Part shown: positions 9,304 to 19,751 of the stretch, in pieces | Layout: every line of letters starts with the position of its first letter | Position numbering within the stretch: position 1 is the stretch's first letter | NCBI GenBank assembly: GCA_964035575.1 | Contig: OZ037927.1 | Span: 620,001 to 684,000 of the forward strand | Direction of reading: 5' to 3' | DNA: 64,000 bases | DNA from: Rhynchopus sp. YZ270_cl-10 | Taxonomy: Eukaryota > Euglenozoa > Diplonemea > Diplonemida > Diplonemidae | Translations under genes and position numbers: made by a program | The notes under the pieces: generated by a model | Database searches by the model: none | What the model was told of the DNA's origin: nothing | The model's input: only the letters and a program-made list of their open reading frames with translations

Positions 9304-10936
9304 TTATCCGATGTTCGAACCCATATTCCCGTCTTGCGCGTGGTCATCCTTCCAGTCATCCCAATGGGACGCTTTCTTACGTTTCATGTCTTTGGTACCG
9401 TCGTCCTCCGAATCGGAGTCTACCTCCTTCTTCTCGCCCCCTGGGGGTGCGGACGGCTGCATGCGCGCCATTTGCTGGTCGCAGTATTCCGCGTCGCTCA
9501 TGGTCGCTGGGTTGCGGTCCATGAAGACTTCGGCGAGGATGCGTTCACGGTCCATATTGAGCTGGGTCAGAACCACCGGGGTCGGTGCCTCCTCTATCAC
9601 CTTCAGCTGCGACGGGTGCGGGGCACGGCCGCGGGAGTCGTTGATCTGCTGCTGGTATTCGTTAACCGCCTGGTCCTTCTGCTCCTGGGAGAGGCTCGAG
9701 AGCATCTCGAGCTCGCGGGAGCTCATCTGCATCTGCTGTGCAGCGCTACGGAGCTTGTCTTCAATGGTGAGCAGCCAGTACTGCCGCTCTGCGGCGTCGT
9801 GCTCGAACTCCTGGTCCTCCCTGAGCTCCCCTCCGTTGACGCATGAGGAAGCCTCGGTGATGCGGCGGGAGAGAAGCTTCTTCTTTTCAGAAAGGTCGGC
9901 CAGACGGGCCTGTAGAGAGGTGGGAGATGGGGAGGAGAGGAGGAGGGGAGGAGAGGAGGAGAGGAGGAGAGGAGGAGAGGAGGAGAGGAGGAGAGGAGGA
10001 GAGGAGGAGAGGAGGAGAGGAGGAGAGGAGGAGAGGAGGAGAGGAGGGGTGTAAAAAAAAAACCTCATAGGATTTTGTCGCAGTAATCTCAAAAAGAAAG
10101 AAGAATTGTCGTTTGGGGGGGAAAGGGATGAAGTTGTGGAGGATTATCAGCGTATGCTGTGTGGTTCATACCTGCAGGTCCTTTTGCTTCTTGAGGCGGT
10201 CGACTCGTGCTGCTCGGTCGATAGGGTTAATTGGTGTTATCAAACTGTGGATTTGGGAGGAAAATAAAGGAATGTTTTGTTGTTCGTGCACCCTTCTTCT
10301 TTCTTTTTTGATAAATTGTTGGAGCAGTGTGTTGTTGCCTCGGGTTGTGTTGCCACAGGTGTGCAAATCACCACTGTCATTTTCTCTCGACTTGATAAAC
10401 GGTAACTATACAAAATTTACGGTATGAATGTGTTTGTCTGGAGAGCAGAAAGTTTCGTGGAGCACAGGGGGGAAATGAGAGGAAACACAAACGCAGACTC
10501 GCGACTTACGAGAGGGTCTCGAACATATACTATTGTGGCAACTACAAAGAAAAGCCACATACCTTTCGTATTCCTTCTCTGGTATGATCTCGTAGTCTAG
10601 ACACAGACGCATAAAGGCTTGGAAGCAACGCACTGCATTGCGCAGGTTGTGCCCTCGGTTCGTGTCGACAATGCGTTCTTGCAGGTCCCCCAGGCTGTAC
10701 AGAACTGTTAAAAACTTGATGTCATTTGTATGCAGGTCGCCGATCTCCTCGTTAGAGGAGAAGACTTTGTTTTGGTCGACTGCGCGCCAGAGCTCCTGGT
10801 GGAGCTTAATGCATGTCTGCACATTCTCCTGCTTCTGAGAGTCCGAACTATCCGCTGAGGAGTTCTCAATAGCCGCATGCAGTCTGGCCGCTTCGTCGAA
10901 CATTACGCCCAAGCTCTTTTGCATGCCGTCTGACAT
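9304..10936 (-). CDS. TAP42/IGBP1 (alpha-4) PP2A regulatory protein, 3 exons
   Basis: Exons on the minus strand are 10936-10563, 10244-10172 and 9909-9304, joined in frame to 350 residues, close to the 339-366 of known family members. Introns begin GTATGT and GTATGA and end CACAG and TACAG. TAP42/alpha-4 binds the catalytic subunit of PP2A and related phosphatases and links TOR signalling to them in the cytosol. The N-terminal exon has the family's helical repeat region (IGDLHTNDIKFLTVLYSLGD, AVRCFQAFMRLCLDY). The short second exon gives the basic helix PIDRAARVDRLKKQKDLQ, equivalent to the R/K-rich stretch that contacts the phosphatase in alpha-4. The C-terminus has the diagnostic KKASHWDDWKDDH block followed by a flexible tail. 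The start at 10936 gives a normal N-terminus; an upstream in-frame ATG (10981) adds only untranslated-looking residues. The second intron carries a purine octamer array and the first a 70-bp repeat. The family is secure; the splice sites are inferred from the sequence. Confidence 0.93.
9948..10046 (+). repeat. GGAGGAGA octamer array in a TAP42 intron
   Basis: About a dozen nearly perfect GGAGGAGA units lie inside the second intron (9910-10171) of the TAP42 gene. On the transcribed minus strand this is a pure pyrimidine tract (TCTCCTCC)n that ends about 40 bases before the 3' splice site, so it may act as, or extend, the polypyrimidine tract. Confidence 0.9.
10310..10378 (+). repeat. 70-bp dispersed repeat, copy 2 (intronic)
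   Basis: GATAAATTGTTGGAGCAGTG through ACCACTGTC, inside the first intron (10245-10562) of the TAP42 gene, in antisense orientation to that gene. It shows the family tolerates intronic sites. Confidence 0.85.
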
Positions 10937-12090
10937 TGTGAGGGTAGAGGGGCAGGGGTCGAGATAGTGGGACCACAGCACGGAGAGAGAGCAAGGAGGA
11001 GGGGGGGTAGAAGGGGGGGTGGATGTGTGGCTGTGAAGCGGGGGGGGAAACGATCAAATGATTTTGGGATAGGGTGAGCATGGTGGTGTGGTGGAGGGGT
11101 GGGTGCAAAAAATGCAAAGCAATCAAAATTTTTTCCGTCTTTTGAAAGTAAAGTTAAAAGATGCACGTACCTCAGGCACACAATCCCACCTAAGTCTATG
11201 GGTGCATGAACAAGAATTAGGCTCCTTGGAAGCCGCAAAAAAAATAAGGCAAAAAGCAAGCAAAGCAAACACTGGGTTTCTAAGAATGAATCTCAGCATG
11301 ATTAGACACCCACATAACAAAAAGTTTGAAAAGTTAAGTCTCGTTGCGGCCTTTGAGTCACAGCCTTCGTTCCTCATGACAATATTATGTTTTTGAATAA
11401 AAATCAACAGACACAACGTTTCCCCTCAATAAAAGTGGTGCACGCGACACGCACAAGAGAAGTCACTCTCTTGATACGCAGATAGCATGTTGCAGCCCAT
11501 CACAGCCTCGTAATTCAGATGCCGCCAACAATGGGCAACTTTAGGCATCAAGGTTAGGTGAGGTGGTGGGCAGTGCTTGCACCTTAGGATAGAAGAAAGG
11601 GGAAACCTAGTGCAGGGTTGTGGGTTAGGGGTTTATGAGTAAGTGGCGTGTGAAGGATGGTGGGGGGGGAAGCACACACACTGTGAATAAAAACAAAAGT
11701 AGAGTTGAAATACAAAGCCCTCTCGTGAACAGTGTACCTTTGGTACATTACTGGCTGTACCGGGGGGTGGACACCCAACCATATAATCCTACATCCATTT
11801 TGTGGTTTACATCTGAAAGAAATTGTTGATGCTCGGGGTGGAATAACAAAGGATAAGGGTGACGTGATCACACAACACTGCGAACAGATTTTGCGCTATT
11901 GTCGGGAATGTGTTGAAAAATAGCCCAACATCGCCACTAAATAAACCATCCCTGAGACACCTCTGCACAGCATGTATCACGTTTGCTGGCACAATAAAAT
12001 AATAATAATAACCAAACCTTTCCAAAATGAGAATACGAACCAAACACAACACCAACGGATCTGTCAACAACTATGCAGGCCCTTTCTTCT
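10937..12090. other. gap between TAP42 and the PARP gene
   Basis: Holds the TAP42 promoter side (an A/G-rich tract at 10980-11060), a moderately AT-rich stretch with open frames on both strands at 11088-11416 that lack protein-like composition, and one full copy of the 115-bp repeat. The 3' flank of the PARP gene is at about 11990-12090. No gene called. Confidence 0.5.
11701..11817 (+). repeat. 115-bp dispersed repeat, full copy
   Basis: GAAATACAAAGCCCTCTCGT, then GAACAGTGTACCTTTGGTAC, GGCTGTACCGGGGGGTGGAC and GTGGTTTACATCTGA. Full copies also lie at 51648-51765, 55333-55442 and 60502-60619, with fragments at 5062, 25648 and 55455. It is short, dispersed, lacks obvious inverted ends and is always in the plus orientation here, so a SINE-like or retroposed origin is possible. 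I see no clear Pol III A and B boxes. Confidence 0.8.
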
Positions 12091-14955
12091 TCAAGGAACA
12101 CAAGCACCCACCGATGCTGGAGAGTAGTCCACAACATACAGCGGCAGCACCTGTGCCGGGTGGAACAAGATGTACTCAGAGTTGATCACACCCCTGCCCG
12201 AGGCCGCAGCACCACCCAGACCCTTCACAAAGTACGAGTCGTGTCCCTTCAGCGTGTCCCACGTGTGGGTGTTGTTCTCCAGAAACTGTGTCGGATCCTC
12301 CGCGTACGTGATGTGGTGCATCCCGTCCTTCTGCTTCAGGTTCGAGTCAATCAGGAACGGGTTTCCCAGGTTCACACGGCACCGCACAAGTGAGTGCTGT
12401 CCCTTGTGTGGACGCACGTAGCGGTGTGACTTTGCAACCATGTCTGCAAGGTAGATCCCGTGACCGTACATGTGACACATGTTCCACTTGTGTGGCTCTG
12501 TGCAGTGTTTGCAGTCTGTCCCACACAGAGTGGTGCTCAGACCCTTGTTCCCAGACACAGGACACGAGTCCGAAGGGTTTGTGTCAGACGGTGCCTGCAG
12601 CGACTTCTTCAGCACAGTGTCGAGCACAGCACACGAAGTCCCGTGCCACAACTCCTTCTCAGTCACGCTCCCGTGCTTCGTGTTCAGAAACGCACGACGG
12701 GACTCGTATGTGGCCTCCTGTATTTTGTTCACCACACGTCTGATGCGAGTCACGCGTCCAACACCTGTCGTCTCCACCTCCTGTGCCAGCTCCATGTACT
12801 TCGCAGACCCCACAGCAAGCGTCTCGTACTCCAGCTCTGCAGCCGCAAGAGGGAACGCAAACGCCTCGTGTTTGAAGGAACACGTCTCTGTCCAGTTCCC
12901 GTGTCCACGCAGGTTCCACCCTCTGCAGAACTTCCCTGGGCCGTGCAGCTTCGGACAGCGCACCAGCTGCATGTACGGGTTCTCTGGCTGTGCGTCATCA
13001 ACAGAGATCTGGTGACCCTCCTTCCCGTACGGACGTGTGTTCAGCTCCGCCAGCTGTGCCTGTGTCAGGCTCGTGGACAACTCCACAAAGGCACCAAAAC
13101 GCGCACCATTTCTGTCCATGCGCACCCACTTCACATCGTAGCCTTTCAGGAATTCACACAGGTCTGCACGCATGGCTGCATCACTGCCCCCGAGACTTGG
13201 GTCCAGCCATCCCACCCACAGCTGCGACGTTGATGCTGCCATCATACACCCATCGATACGACCTTTGCACGGACGCACCCCACCACGCTGGCCTTCACCC
13301 AGACGCCGCAAGCTCTCCTCCCCTGCCTTCTCGTCCGTCGCAAACGCAGCCAGAGCTCTGTACAGTTGCGTGCTCCCAGTGTCCTGGAACTGGATCAGGT
13401 ACTGTGGAAGGCATTGGATGTGGCCGTTGTTCTGTTTGATGATGTAGTACCCACATCCGCTCTCCCACGTGTGGTCCACATCTTCCTCCCCAAGGATCAG
13501 CTTGCACACAAACATGTAACCACCACCACGTGCGTACGACACCGACACACGAGGATCCTTTGCAAAGTACTCACCAGCACCATATGCCTGGCCACAGCGT
13601 CGCAACGGGTCAAACCCCGTTGTCGCAATGCTCAACACGTTCTGCTCTGCAGACCCGTGGAAGCCATCGATCATGTCGGGTGCCTTCCCGTGCCGCTGTG
13701 TCATGTTGTACTCCGCACAGCGGAAACGGAACTCAAGTGAGTCGTTCCGCAACTGCCACGCCTTCAGCGCACGCACTCTCCCTCCACTCGCAGAGAGCAC
13801 CTGGTCCTCCAACAGCTTCAGCTTTGCCGCACCCACAAGCGTCAGGGTGTCGTCCGGGTGGTCCTGCAGGTCATTTGCACAGATGTTGTGACGCACACCA
13901 CACTGGTCTGCAAGCACCCGCAGCTCCCCCAGCACATCCCGTCCCTGTGTAACCGGCACGTTCACCTTCTTGTCGATCTCTGTCATGCGCAGTCCACCAG
14001 AGTTCTCGTCGTACAGCATCGAGCCAAACGGAGGCCGTGCCTCACCCTCCTTCTTGTACTGCATCAGCCCCTTGCTCGGTCCTGCTGTGAACACCACACG
14101 GTTCACCTCCCCCAGGTTGTTTCTGTTCATCCACTCCACCGACGTCACCACCTTCACCTTCTCCTTCTCCTTCTTTGCGGCAGCCTTCTTCCGTGACTCA
14201 GGTGTGCCTGCAAACGGGTTCTCGATGTGCACACCGTCCGGGCACCGCGTCTCACTCGCAAGCAAAGCATTTGTGCACTTCCCCCCAAGGTGCATCATGC
14301 AGATGCTCCCTGCCCCATTCACACGTCTGCTGATGTCTGCACCTGGCCGCACTGCAGGTGCGTCCACAGGAGGCACATACGCACGCAGCCTCGTTGCACC
14401 CTCGGCAAGACCCACAGCATGAGCCTTCAGCTTCTTCATGTGGGGCGACCACTTCACCACAAACGTCACGTCCTGCTCCACTGCAAGACTCCGCACGTTG
14501 TGCTGCCTCATGATGGCAGACGAATGGCAGAACGCATTCCCCAGGTACACTGCGGATGACCCGTCGCCACCCATCACACCCTTTGCAAGGAAGAGCGGCA
14601 CCTCTGGTGAAATCGACCCAAACCCACGGTCGGGCTGCCACGACACGACCTTCCCACGCAGACGCGCACCACTCTGGATGCGCAGCTGGAGGGCGATGCT
14701 GCAGGGCGAACCTGCTGACGCTGCCTTCACGTCGGCAGGTGTGCTCACGTCCGTCCCTTCCACACACAGGATCTGCATCGTGCGCATCACCCCTGCAAGC
14801 GACGCAGGGCTCCCAGGCTCCACAGATGTCACAAAGCAATTCGCACTCATGGTCATCCCAATGCGCTCTGCCGTCGATGCACGCACGATACGCAGCGTCA
14901 CCACCACTGCCGCAAGCTCTTCGTCACCACCACCACCACCACCGTTGCGCGACAT
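12091..14955 (-). CDS. PDZ / cold-shock / CCCH / double-PARP protein (954 aa)
   Basis: A single exon of 954 residues starting MSRNGGGGGG. Parts in order: PDZ-like domain (about 15-92); cold-shock-like domain (98-184, with RGKVVSWQPDRGFGSI and FCHSSAIM); CCCH-type finger (C219, C227, C238, H243); a lysine-rich linker; first PARP catalytic domain (about 400-525); an RRM-like fold (about 578-640, LWVGWLDPS and GARFGAFVEL); second CCCH-type finger (C667, C677, C692, H696); and second PARP catalytic domain (about 765-945). PARP domains transfer ADP-ribose from NAD+ to proteins or nucleic acids. The second has a full His-Tyr-Glu triad (H771, Y835, E927 in NSEYILFHPAQV) and a cysteine/histidine insert (C811, C815, C818, C827) placed like the zinc-binding loop of tankyrases. 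The first has H433 and Y463 but Gln518 where poly-ADP-ribosylating enzymes have Glu (CLPQYLI), so it may be a mono-transferase or inactive. RNA-type modules suggest action on or near RNA. Domain calls are by motif; the PARP assignment is secure. Confidence 0.92.
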   Translation of the reverse strand: MSRNGGGGGGDEELAAVVVTLRIVRASTAERIGMTMSANCFVTSVEPGSPASLAGVMRTMQILCVEGTDVSTPADVKAASAGSPCSIALQLRIQSGARLRGKVVSWQPDRGFGSISPEVPLFLAKGVMGGDGSSAVYLGNAFCHSSAIMRQHNVRSLAVEQDVTFVVKWSPHMKKLKAHAVGLAEGATRLRAYVPPVDAPAVRPGADISRRVNGAGSICMMHLGGKCTNALLASETRCPDGVHIENPFAGTPESRKKAAAKKEKEKVKVVTSVEWMNRNNLGEVNRVVFTAGPSKGLMQYKKEGEARPPFGSMLYDENSGGLRMTEIDKKVNVPVTQGRDVLGELRVLADQCGVRHNICANDLQDHPDDTLTLVGAAKLKLLEDQVLSASGGRVRALKAWQLRNDSLEFRFRCAEYNMTQRHGKAPDMIDGFHGSAEQNVLSIATTGFDPLRRCGQAYGAGEYFAKDPRVSVSYARGGGYMFVCKLILGEEDVDHTWESGCGYYIIKQNNGHIQCLPQYLIQFQDTGSTQLYRALAAFATDEKAGEESLRRLGEGQRGGVRPCKGRIDGCMMAASTSQLWVGWLDPSLGGSDAAMRADLCEFLKGYDVKWVRMDRNGARFGAFVELSTSLTQAQLAELNTRPYGKEGHQISVDDAQPENPYMQLVRCPKLHGPGKFCRGWNLRGHGNWTETCSFKHEAFAFPLAAAELEYETLAVGSAKYMELAQEVETTGVGRVTRIRRVVNKIQEATYESRRAFLNTKHGSVTEKELWHGTSCAVLDTVLKKSLQAPSDTNPSDSCPVSGNKGLSTTLCGTDCKHCTEPHKWNMCHMYGHGIYLADMVAKSHRYVRPHKGQHSLVRCRVNLGNPFLIDSNLKQKDGMHHITYAEDPTQFLENNTHTWDTLKGHDSYFVKGLGGAAASGRGVINSEYILFHPAQVLPLYVVDYSPASVGACVP

Positions 14956-15358
14956 TGTCCTGTGTTTCTAAAAATCTGTTTTTGTAATTTTAAACGAAAG
15001 AGATAGAGAGAGATGAGTTTTGGAGGGGAAAAGAGAAGATGGGGGACACTGTGTTTTGAACAAAATATGGATATGAATACAGGATAAAAAAATACAAAAA
15101 ATAAAACAAGGAATTGCTAAAATAACGGTGTGTACTGTGGATATGGCACCCACGCTCCAACCTGCAGAAATAATCTACAACACACCCACTCCGCTCTTCT
15201 GCAGGCATGCGAAAAAAAAAAAAAAACGCCTTTTCGTACACTGCCAGAACCGCTGGGACACCCTACACCTGAAAACCTTCAAGAAGGGGGCAGCCGTCTT
15301 CAAACTCTTCATCCAACACCCCCATCTACACAGAGTTTGCTTCCCCCCACAAAGAACC
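14956..15358. other. gap between the PARP gene and the next gene
   Basis: Short AT-rich spacer with an A-run (15210-15224) and no recognised element. It must hold the PARP promoter and the 3' end of the neighbouring gene, both read on the minus strand. Confidence 0.4.
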
Positions 15359-16600
15359 TCACCCCATCAACTCCTGCGCCCATTGTGCCCTCAACGCCTC
15401 GAGCCCATGCAGCTGTGAATGCACCTCGTTCACCACAACCTCCATGACAGGTCTGTGGTACGTCTCCTTGAGCTGCCGCATCGTCTTTGCACGCTCCTTG
15501 GCCTCGCGCCTCTCCGCTTTGGCCCTTTGCCTTGCGTGCTGCGTCAACGGAAGCAACAGCGCCACCAACTTCTCCCTTCTTGCAACCTCCTTTTGACACA
15601 CCGCAAGGCGTCCTTTCATTTCCTCTGCCCCCATAGCCTCGCACGCCTCATTAAAACACCGCTCCCTGCTCTCCGTATCTATCAACAGAAATTCTTTCGA
15701 AAGCTTCGGGCGAAGATAGTGTAATTCCCTCATTGTCATCCCAGAGGGCTCATACACGGTTCTGGTACTCTTAATTGGGTACCGTGGTGTCATTGGAATT
15801 GCATTTTGCAAGCATTTTGGTGGTACTGCAATGTTTCCCCTTTCTGCGTAAAGAGGATGTCTCCGTGAACCATTTTTATAAAATCCTGGGAGTCGAGGAG
15901 GAAGCGTTGTGTCCTCAGTAGGATCATCACTGAAATCAACGTAGCCCCGAAGAAACCCTTTCAACTCCTCGTCACCCCCTCTGAGATCCGCTCTCCTCGG
16001 GGATTCCAATCCTCCTGGGGAATACCGAGTCGCATATTTTTTATTGTTCTCACAATCTAAACTGAAGTTTAACCCTTCACCCAACCCTTCATTTAACGCA
16101 GGGTCCCTCCTCGAGGCGCCTGGTGGAGGTGGTGGGATGATCTCATGTGCGTGTCTGTGAAAGTGTTGGTTATACCCTACTGCATGGTCTTGAGAGAACT
16201 TTCTGCTGTTTAAAATCGCGTTGGGAGAAAAATCGCTGTGCGGTGTCTCCCCATGCGGTAATGAGGTGGAAAACCCTGGAGAAGAAGGAGACCCGAGGTT
16301 CACATTCTGCGGTCCAGCAATGAGAGGGCTAGGCTGCTCTGAGATTCGGTCCTCAAATGGAATCGACACTGAGACGGCGGCGGCGGCAAGGCTTTGCTCC
16401 CTATAGGCTAATGCATGATGGTATTCCACTAGCCCTGCTAAGCTATCCCTACGAATCGGAGGCGAAGAAGATGCATCCGAGAGCGGAGCGGGAGGGGGAG
16501 GAGGAGGAGAAGGGGAGGAAGGTAGTGCCATCGCACCATCGTCCACCTCGACGTATTCCGCCTCACAGTCGGTACCTTTCTCGATGGGGAAGAGCTTCAT
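15359..16600 (-). CDS. unrecognised proline-rich protein with C-terminal coiled coil
   Basis: A single-exon frame of 413 residues from the ATG at 16600 (MKLFPIEKGTDCEAEYVEVD). The frame stays open for 172 codons upstream, but that part reads as compositionally biased untranslated sequence (runs of T, P, S and F). The first 60 residues are acidic, then proline-rich (PSSPSPPPPPPAPLS). The middle is low in hydrophobics and probably disordered. Residues about 270-300 have a basic RYPIKSTRTVYEPSGMT block, and the last 100 residues form a charged helix (ERREAKERAKTMRQLKETY) suited to a coiled coil. There is no signal peptide, membrane span or catalytic motif. This could be a scaffold or cytoskeletal protein, but I do not recognise a family. 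Confidence 0.72.
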   Translation of the reverse strand: MKLFPIEKGTDCEAEYVEVDDGAMALPSSPSPPPPPPAPLSDASSSPPIRRDSLAGLVEYHHALAYREQSLAAAAVSVSIPFEDRISEQPSPLIAGPQNVNLGSPSSPGFSTSLPHGETPHSDFSPNAILNSRKFSQDHAVGYNQHFHRHAHEIIPPPPPGASRRDPALNEGLGEGLNFSLDCENNKKYATRYSPGGLESPRRADLRGGDEELKGFLRGYVDFSDDPTEDTTLPPRLPGFYKNGSRRHPLYAERGNIAVPPKCLQNAIPMTPRYPIKSTRTVYEPSGMTMRELHYLRPKLSKEFLLIDTESRERCFNEACEAMGAEEMKGRLAVCQKEVARREKLVALLLPLTQHARQRAKAERREAKERAKTMRQLKETYHRPVMEVVVNEVHSQLHGLEALRAQWAQELMG

Positions 16601-17728
16601 TTTAAAAGGGGTTTTTTTTGCTAAAAGATGAAGCTCAGTGTGGCTCTTTGTGTACCACCTTCTGGTAAATCGTTGAGGAAAGTTAAATGAGAAGGGAGGT
16701 AACGGCGTGTAGTGTAGGGGGAAGGGGAGGGAGAGAGAAGGCACTGTGGTGTGTGTGTTGTAATTGACATTGGAAGAGGGGAAATAACGCCATTTTTGGA
16801 CAGATCTGAAAAAAAAAATGTGGTGAGAGGTGGGGTGTCTTGTTGATTGAAGGGGGGGAGCGGTTTTGGTTCCTTCGTATGGGCGTTGTTGCGTTGATGA
16901 GAAGGATCTCACCTGGTGTGGTGAACATATAATTGTGGGAAATACGCTTTGTTCAGAGAAGAAGACCAAAAAGGAAATGTGGTGAAGAGTCTGGGGTGGG
17001 TTGCTGCCGTGATTTTCTTTCCTGTGGTTGTGTTCAGTACAAGCGACGAACACTTTGGTCAGATGTCTGTGTGGGGGTACAGTACGTCTCTGAACGACCA
17101 CAGAAAAGATGGGCAACGTATTTCACGTTTCAAGACTTTTTGCAAATACTTTTTGCTCGTCAAGACGCGAAAAAAAAGAAGGGAAAAAGAAGAAGGAAAA
17201 GGTGAAGAAGGCATTACAGGCCGACGACATAAAGAAAAATGATATCCACACAAAGGGAGAGTGGTGCCAGGCACAACGCACATATCTAGAGCAACCTGCT
17301 GTCTTACAGGGAAAACCCTTCTCGCATACAGTGTGCAGAAGACAACGTGTGGGCTCACTTTCCCTCAAAGTGCAGAAACAACACAAAAAATAAGAAAAAT
17401 ATATTATTGTAAAACTGCGTTTCTTCAGAGAATGGGTAACACAGTACCGCACTACTTTAGAAAACAAATGAAAATCGATGTCTTATAAAAAGGGAAAACT
17501 AAAGAAAGGGAAGGAATCTCACATTAACATTGTTTCTTCAAATTACGTTGTCCCCGACATGAAAAAAAGCTGGGAATGTCTTTCTCTTCGGGAACACCAA
17601 AATAATGTAACAATTGTGAGGGGAGCTTTTTTTCCGTGTGGCTCACTCAACTTCAGACACCAAACCTGCAGATGTAACATCACAAGGTAAGGCTCCAAGG
17701 GCGGCAAGAACACAGCTAAGCCACGTGC
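16601..17728. other. gap: upstream region of the 413-aa gene
   Basis: Mixed AT/GC sequence. The frame of the downstream gene stays open backwards to 17116 without protein-like content. A lysine-rich plus-strand frame at 17109-17393 is weakly protein-like (KNDIHTKGEWCQAQRTYLEQ), but nothing supports it as a gene. No repeats were recognised. Confidence 0.4.
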
Positions 17729-18682
17729 TTAGGGGATGTCACCACACCTGCCAGCAACGCACGGCACAAACGGCGCACACGGCGGGTTGCAAGACGAAGG
17801 AGACGGAGGGGTGGGCGGGGACGGCACTGTGCACACTTTGTTGACACACGACAACCCGTCCTGGCACAGCCTGCGTGTGCAGGGGTAGGTGTTTGTTCCA
17901 CAGCTCGCACCTGCAGGCGACTTGTTGATGCAGTACTTGTAAGCACCACCTGTCGCGCAATCCTGCTCAGGGCAGATCTGCGACGAAGGGCAGTCTGTGT
18001 CCACATTGCACTGCGCCTGGCACTTCCCGGTGTACAAGTTGACGTCAATCGAGTGGCAGACCAACCCAGGCATGCACTGATTAACTCTGCAGCTTCCCTG
18101 GACCGAGCCTTGCCCACCACACCTCTCCCCAAGCCCGACACGGTCGAAGCAGTACTTCTTCGTGAAGACACAGCGTGGGTAGGTGATGTCTGTTGGGTCC
18201 TCCTTCGCAAACCTGCAGTGCTTCGTTGCAGGGCAGTCCGACTGGTAGTAGCACGGTGTGCCGTTGTCGATGGACGTGCACACACCCGTTGCCTCGTCAC
18301 ACATCTCACCTGCGGCACACGTAACACCATCACAGGGCGACGGAGGTGCCTCGCACACACCTGTGCTTGGGTTGCAGGTCTGTCCTGCGGGGCACGTCAC
18401 GCCGTCACACGGGGCAGGTGGTGGGGTGGTGGTCGGGTCCTCACACTTGTACTCCACACACGGCCACGACTGGCACGAGGGTACGATGGGCACACACACC
18501 TTGGGAGCCGGGCACGGGTTCGCACCTTCACAGGACACAAACACACAGACACCTCCGTTGCACGCCATGCCTCGGGGGCAGGTGCTCTGCACGTTCGCCT
18601 TTCTCTCAAACGGGATGACGGTATCGTCGCAGAGATACAACGCTGCTGCTGCAAGCGGTGCGAGCATTGCCATGATCGTCAT
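17729..18682 (-). CDS. secreted cysteine-rich EGF-like protein (317 aa)
   Basis: A single exon of 317 residues from the ATG at 18682. I preferred this ATG because it is followed at once by a signal peptide (MTIMAMLAPLAAAALYLC). The mature part is extremely cysteine-rich, with proline spacers (TTTPPPAP, PSPPTPPSPSS). Two adjacent units share the pattern PCDGVTCPAGQTC / PCDGVTCAAGEMC, a duplicated disulfide module of EGF-like or variant-surface type; further modules follow (CPATKHCRF, CPSSQICPEQDC). No transmembrane segment is visible near the C-terminus, so secretion is more likely than surface anchoring. Proteins of this type bind or coat extracellular surfaces in many protists; no specific partner can be named. 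The short module spacing also resembles the EGF-like part of the 2233-aa protein at 25898-32599. Confidence 0.82.
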   Translation of the reverse strand: MTIMAMLAPLAAAALYLCDDTVIPFERKANVQSTCPRGMACNGGVCVFVSCEGANPCPAPKVCVPIVPSCQSWPCVEYKCEDPTTTPPPAPCDGVTCPAGQTCNPSTGVCEAPPSPCDGVTCAAGEMCDEATGVCTSIDNGTPCYYQSDCPATKHCRFAKEDPTDITYPRCVFTKKYCFDRVGLGERCGGQGSVQGSCRVNQCMPGLVCHSIDVNLYTGKCQAQCNVDTDCPSSQICPEQDCATGGAYKYCINKSPAGASCGTNTYPCTRRLCQDGLSCVNKVCTVPSPPTPPSPSSCNPPCAPFVPCVAGRCGDIP

Positions 18683-18929
18683 GTTGGAGAGGGGAGGGGT
18701 TGTGTGGTAGCTGTGGTGTGTGGTGGGGGCAGGAGGGAGGGATAGGCAGGGCAGGAGCAATAAATACACAGCGTCATCGGAGCGCAAGCTTTTTTACAAA
18801 AATCTTCACAGTGTTAAAAAAAAGGGTGTCACAGTCACATAGTAGGGGAAAACAATACACTCTCGAACTTTTCGACACAAATGATTCCATTGAACGCATC
18901 CTCCCCGTTCTTGCTGCATCGCGAAGAAC

Positions 18930-19380
18930 GGTGCGTGAAGGATATGTACACGGGTGCGTACGAGATTGGGAGCGACAGGGATGCTTCTGCGTACCTTGAC
19001 GGCTTGGGAAGAGAAGGAAATCTGCGAACAGCTCAGGGAAAAACTGTGTGCGTCGCGACGGATGGGCCGACTATGATGTCTTCTTTCGACAAGAAGATAA
19101 ATGACTGGGGCAAAGCGGGAAGTGCTCGTGTTTGTCGACCCCGCGCACACGCAGGCTCTGTCGCCGAATCAGGTGCGCGATATGCTGGATCCCACTGTCC
19201 CCCGCGTGAACAATTAGTTCTCACTTTTCCGCCGGTCCCTTTTGGGTGTTCGCGCAAAAGAACTCAACGGCAAAATTCTTGCCTGGGAAAGGAGTCGCCG
19301 TGTGCGCTGGAGCAACATGGGGTGAAAACCCCCCGAGTCTTTTGCAAAGTCTTTACGGTGTACTCTGTGACCTTCAAAAA
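18930..19380 (+). other. coding-like patches, not an intact gene
   Basis: Several short plus-strand stretches have protein-like composition but do not share one open frame: TAWEEKEICEQLREKLC near 18990, DGWADYDVFFRQEDK near 19060, KREVLVFVDPAHTQALSP near 19120, and ELNGKILAWERSRRVRWSN near 19260. This could be the remains of a gene or short exons of one. I do not recognise the protein. Confidence 0.35.
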
Positions 19381-19751
19381 TGAAATAACTGGGAGCGGGA
19401 AGTCGTGTTTACACTAAAAGCAAGAAAGTGGAGAAGGCACCAACCTCACCACGCGGCACTGCGTATGTGGGAAGCTTGTTTGATAGAAGGGGACACGAGG
19501 GAGCGGTTGTGCCCTTCACAATAAATGCATGGCGTCATCGGAGCGCAAGTTGGTGTGTGAGTGGGCAGATAATTTGTGGAAAATATAAACGCCCTTCTGC
19601 CACTCCACGCATTACCTTTTTCTTCTGTCCGCGGTCTTCGGGGGGGGGGGGGGGGGGTTAGATGACAAAAATCGAAATAAGTACTGTCCTTTTTTTGTTG
19701 TCTAGAAAAGACCGTACATCCGTGGGGGTGAGGGTAAGGGGGTGCACGACG

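Noticed and set aside
9311-10054. 247-codon plus-strand frame
   Set aside because: Antisense shadow of the TAP42 third exon and its GGAGGAGA intron array.
11088-11416. Overlapping 102- and 97-codon frames on opposite strands
   Set aside because: Neither shows domain-like or codon-like structure, and the region has no splice or start context.
18881-19417. 178-codon plus-strand gene
   Set aside because: The single long frame is not the protein-like one; coding-like pieces lie in other frames, so I list only a patch.
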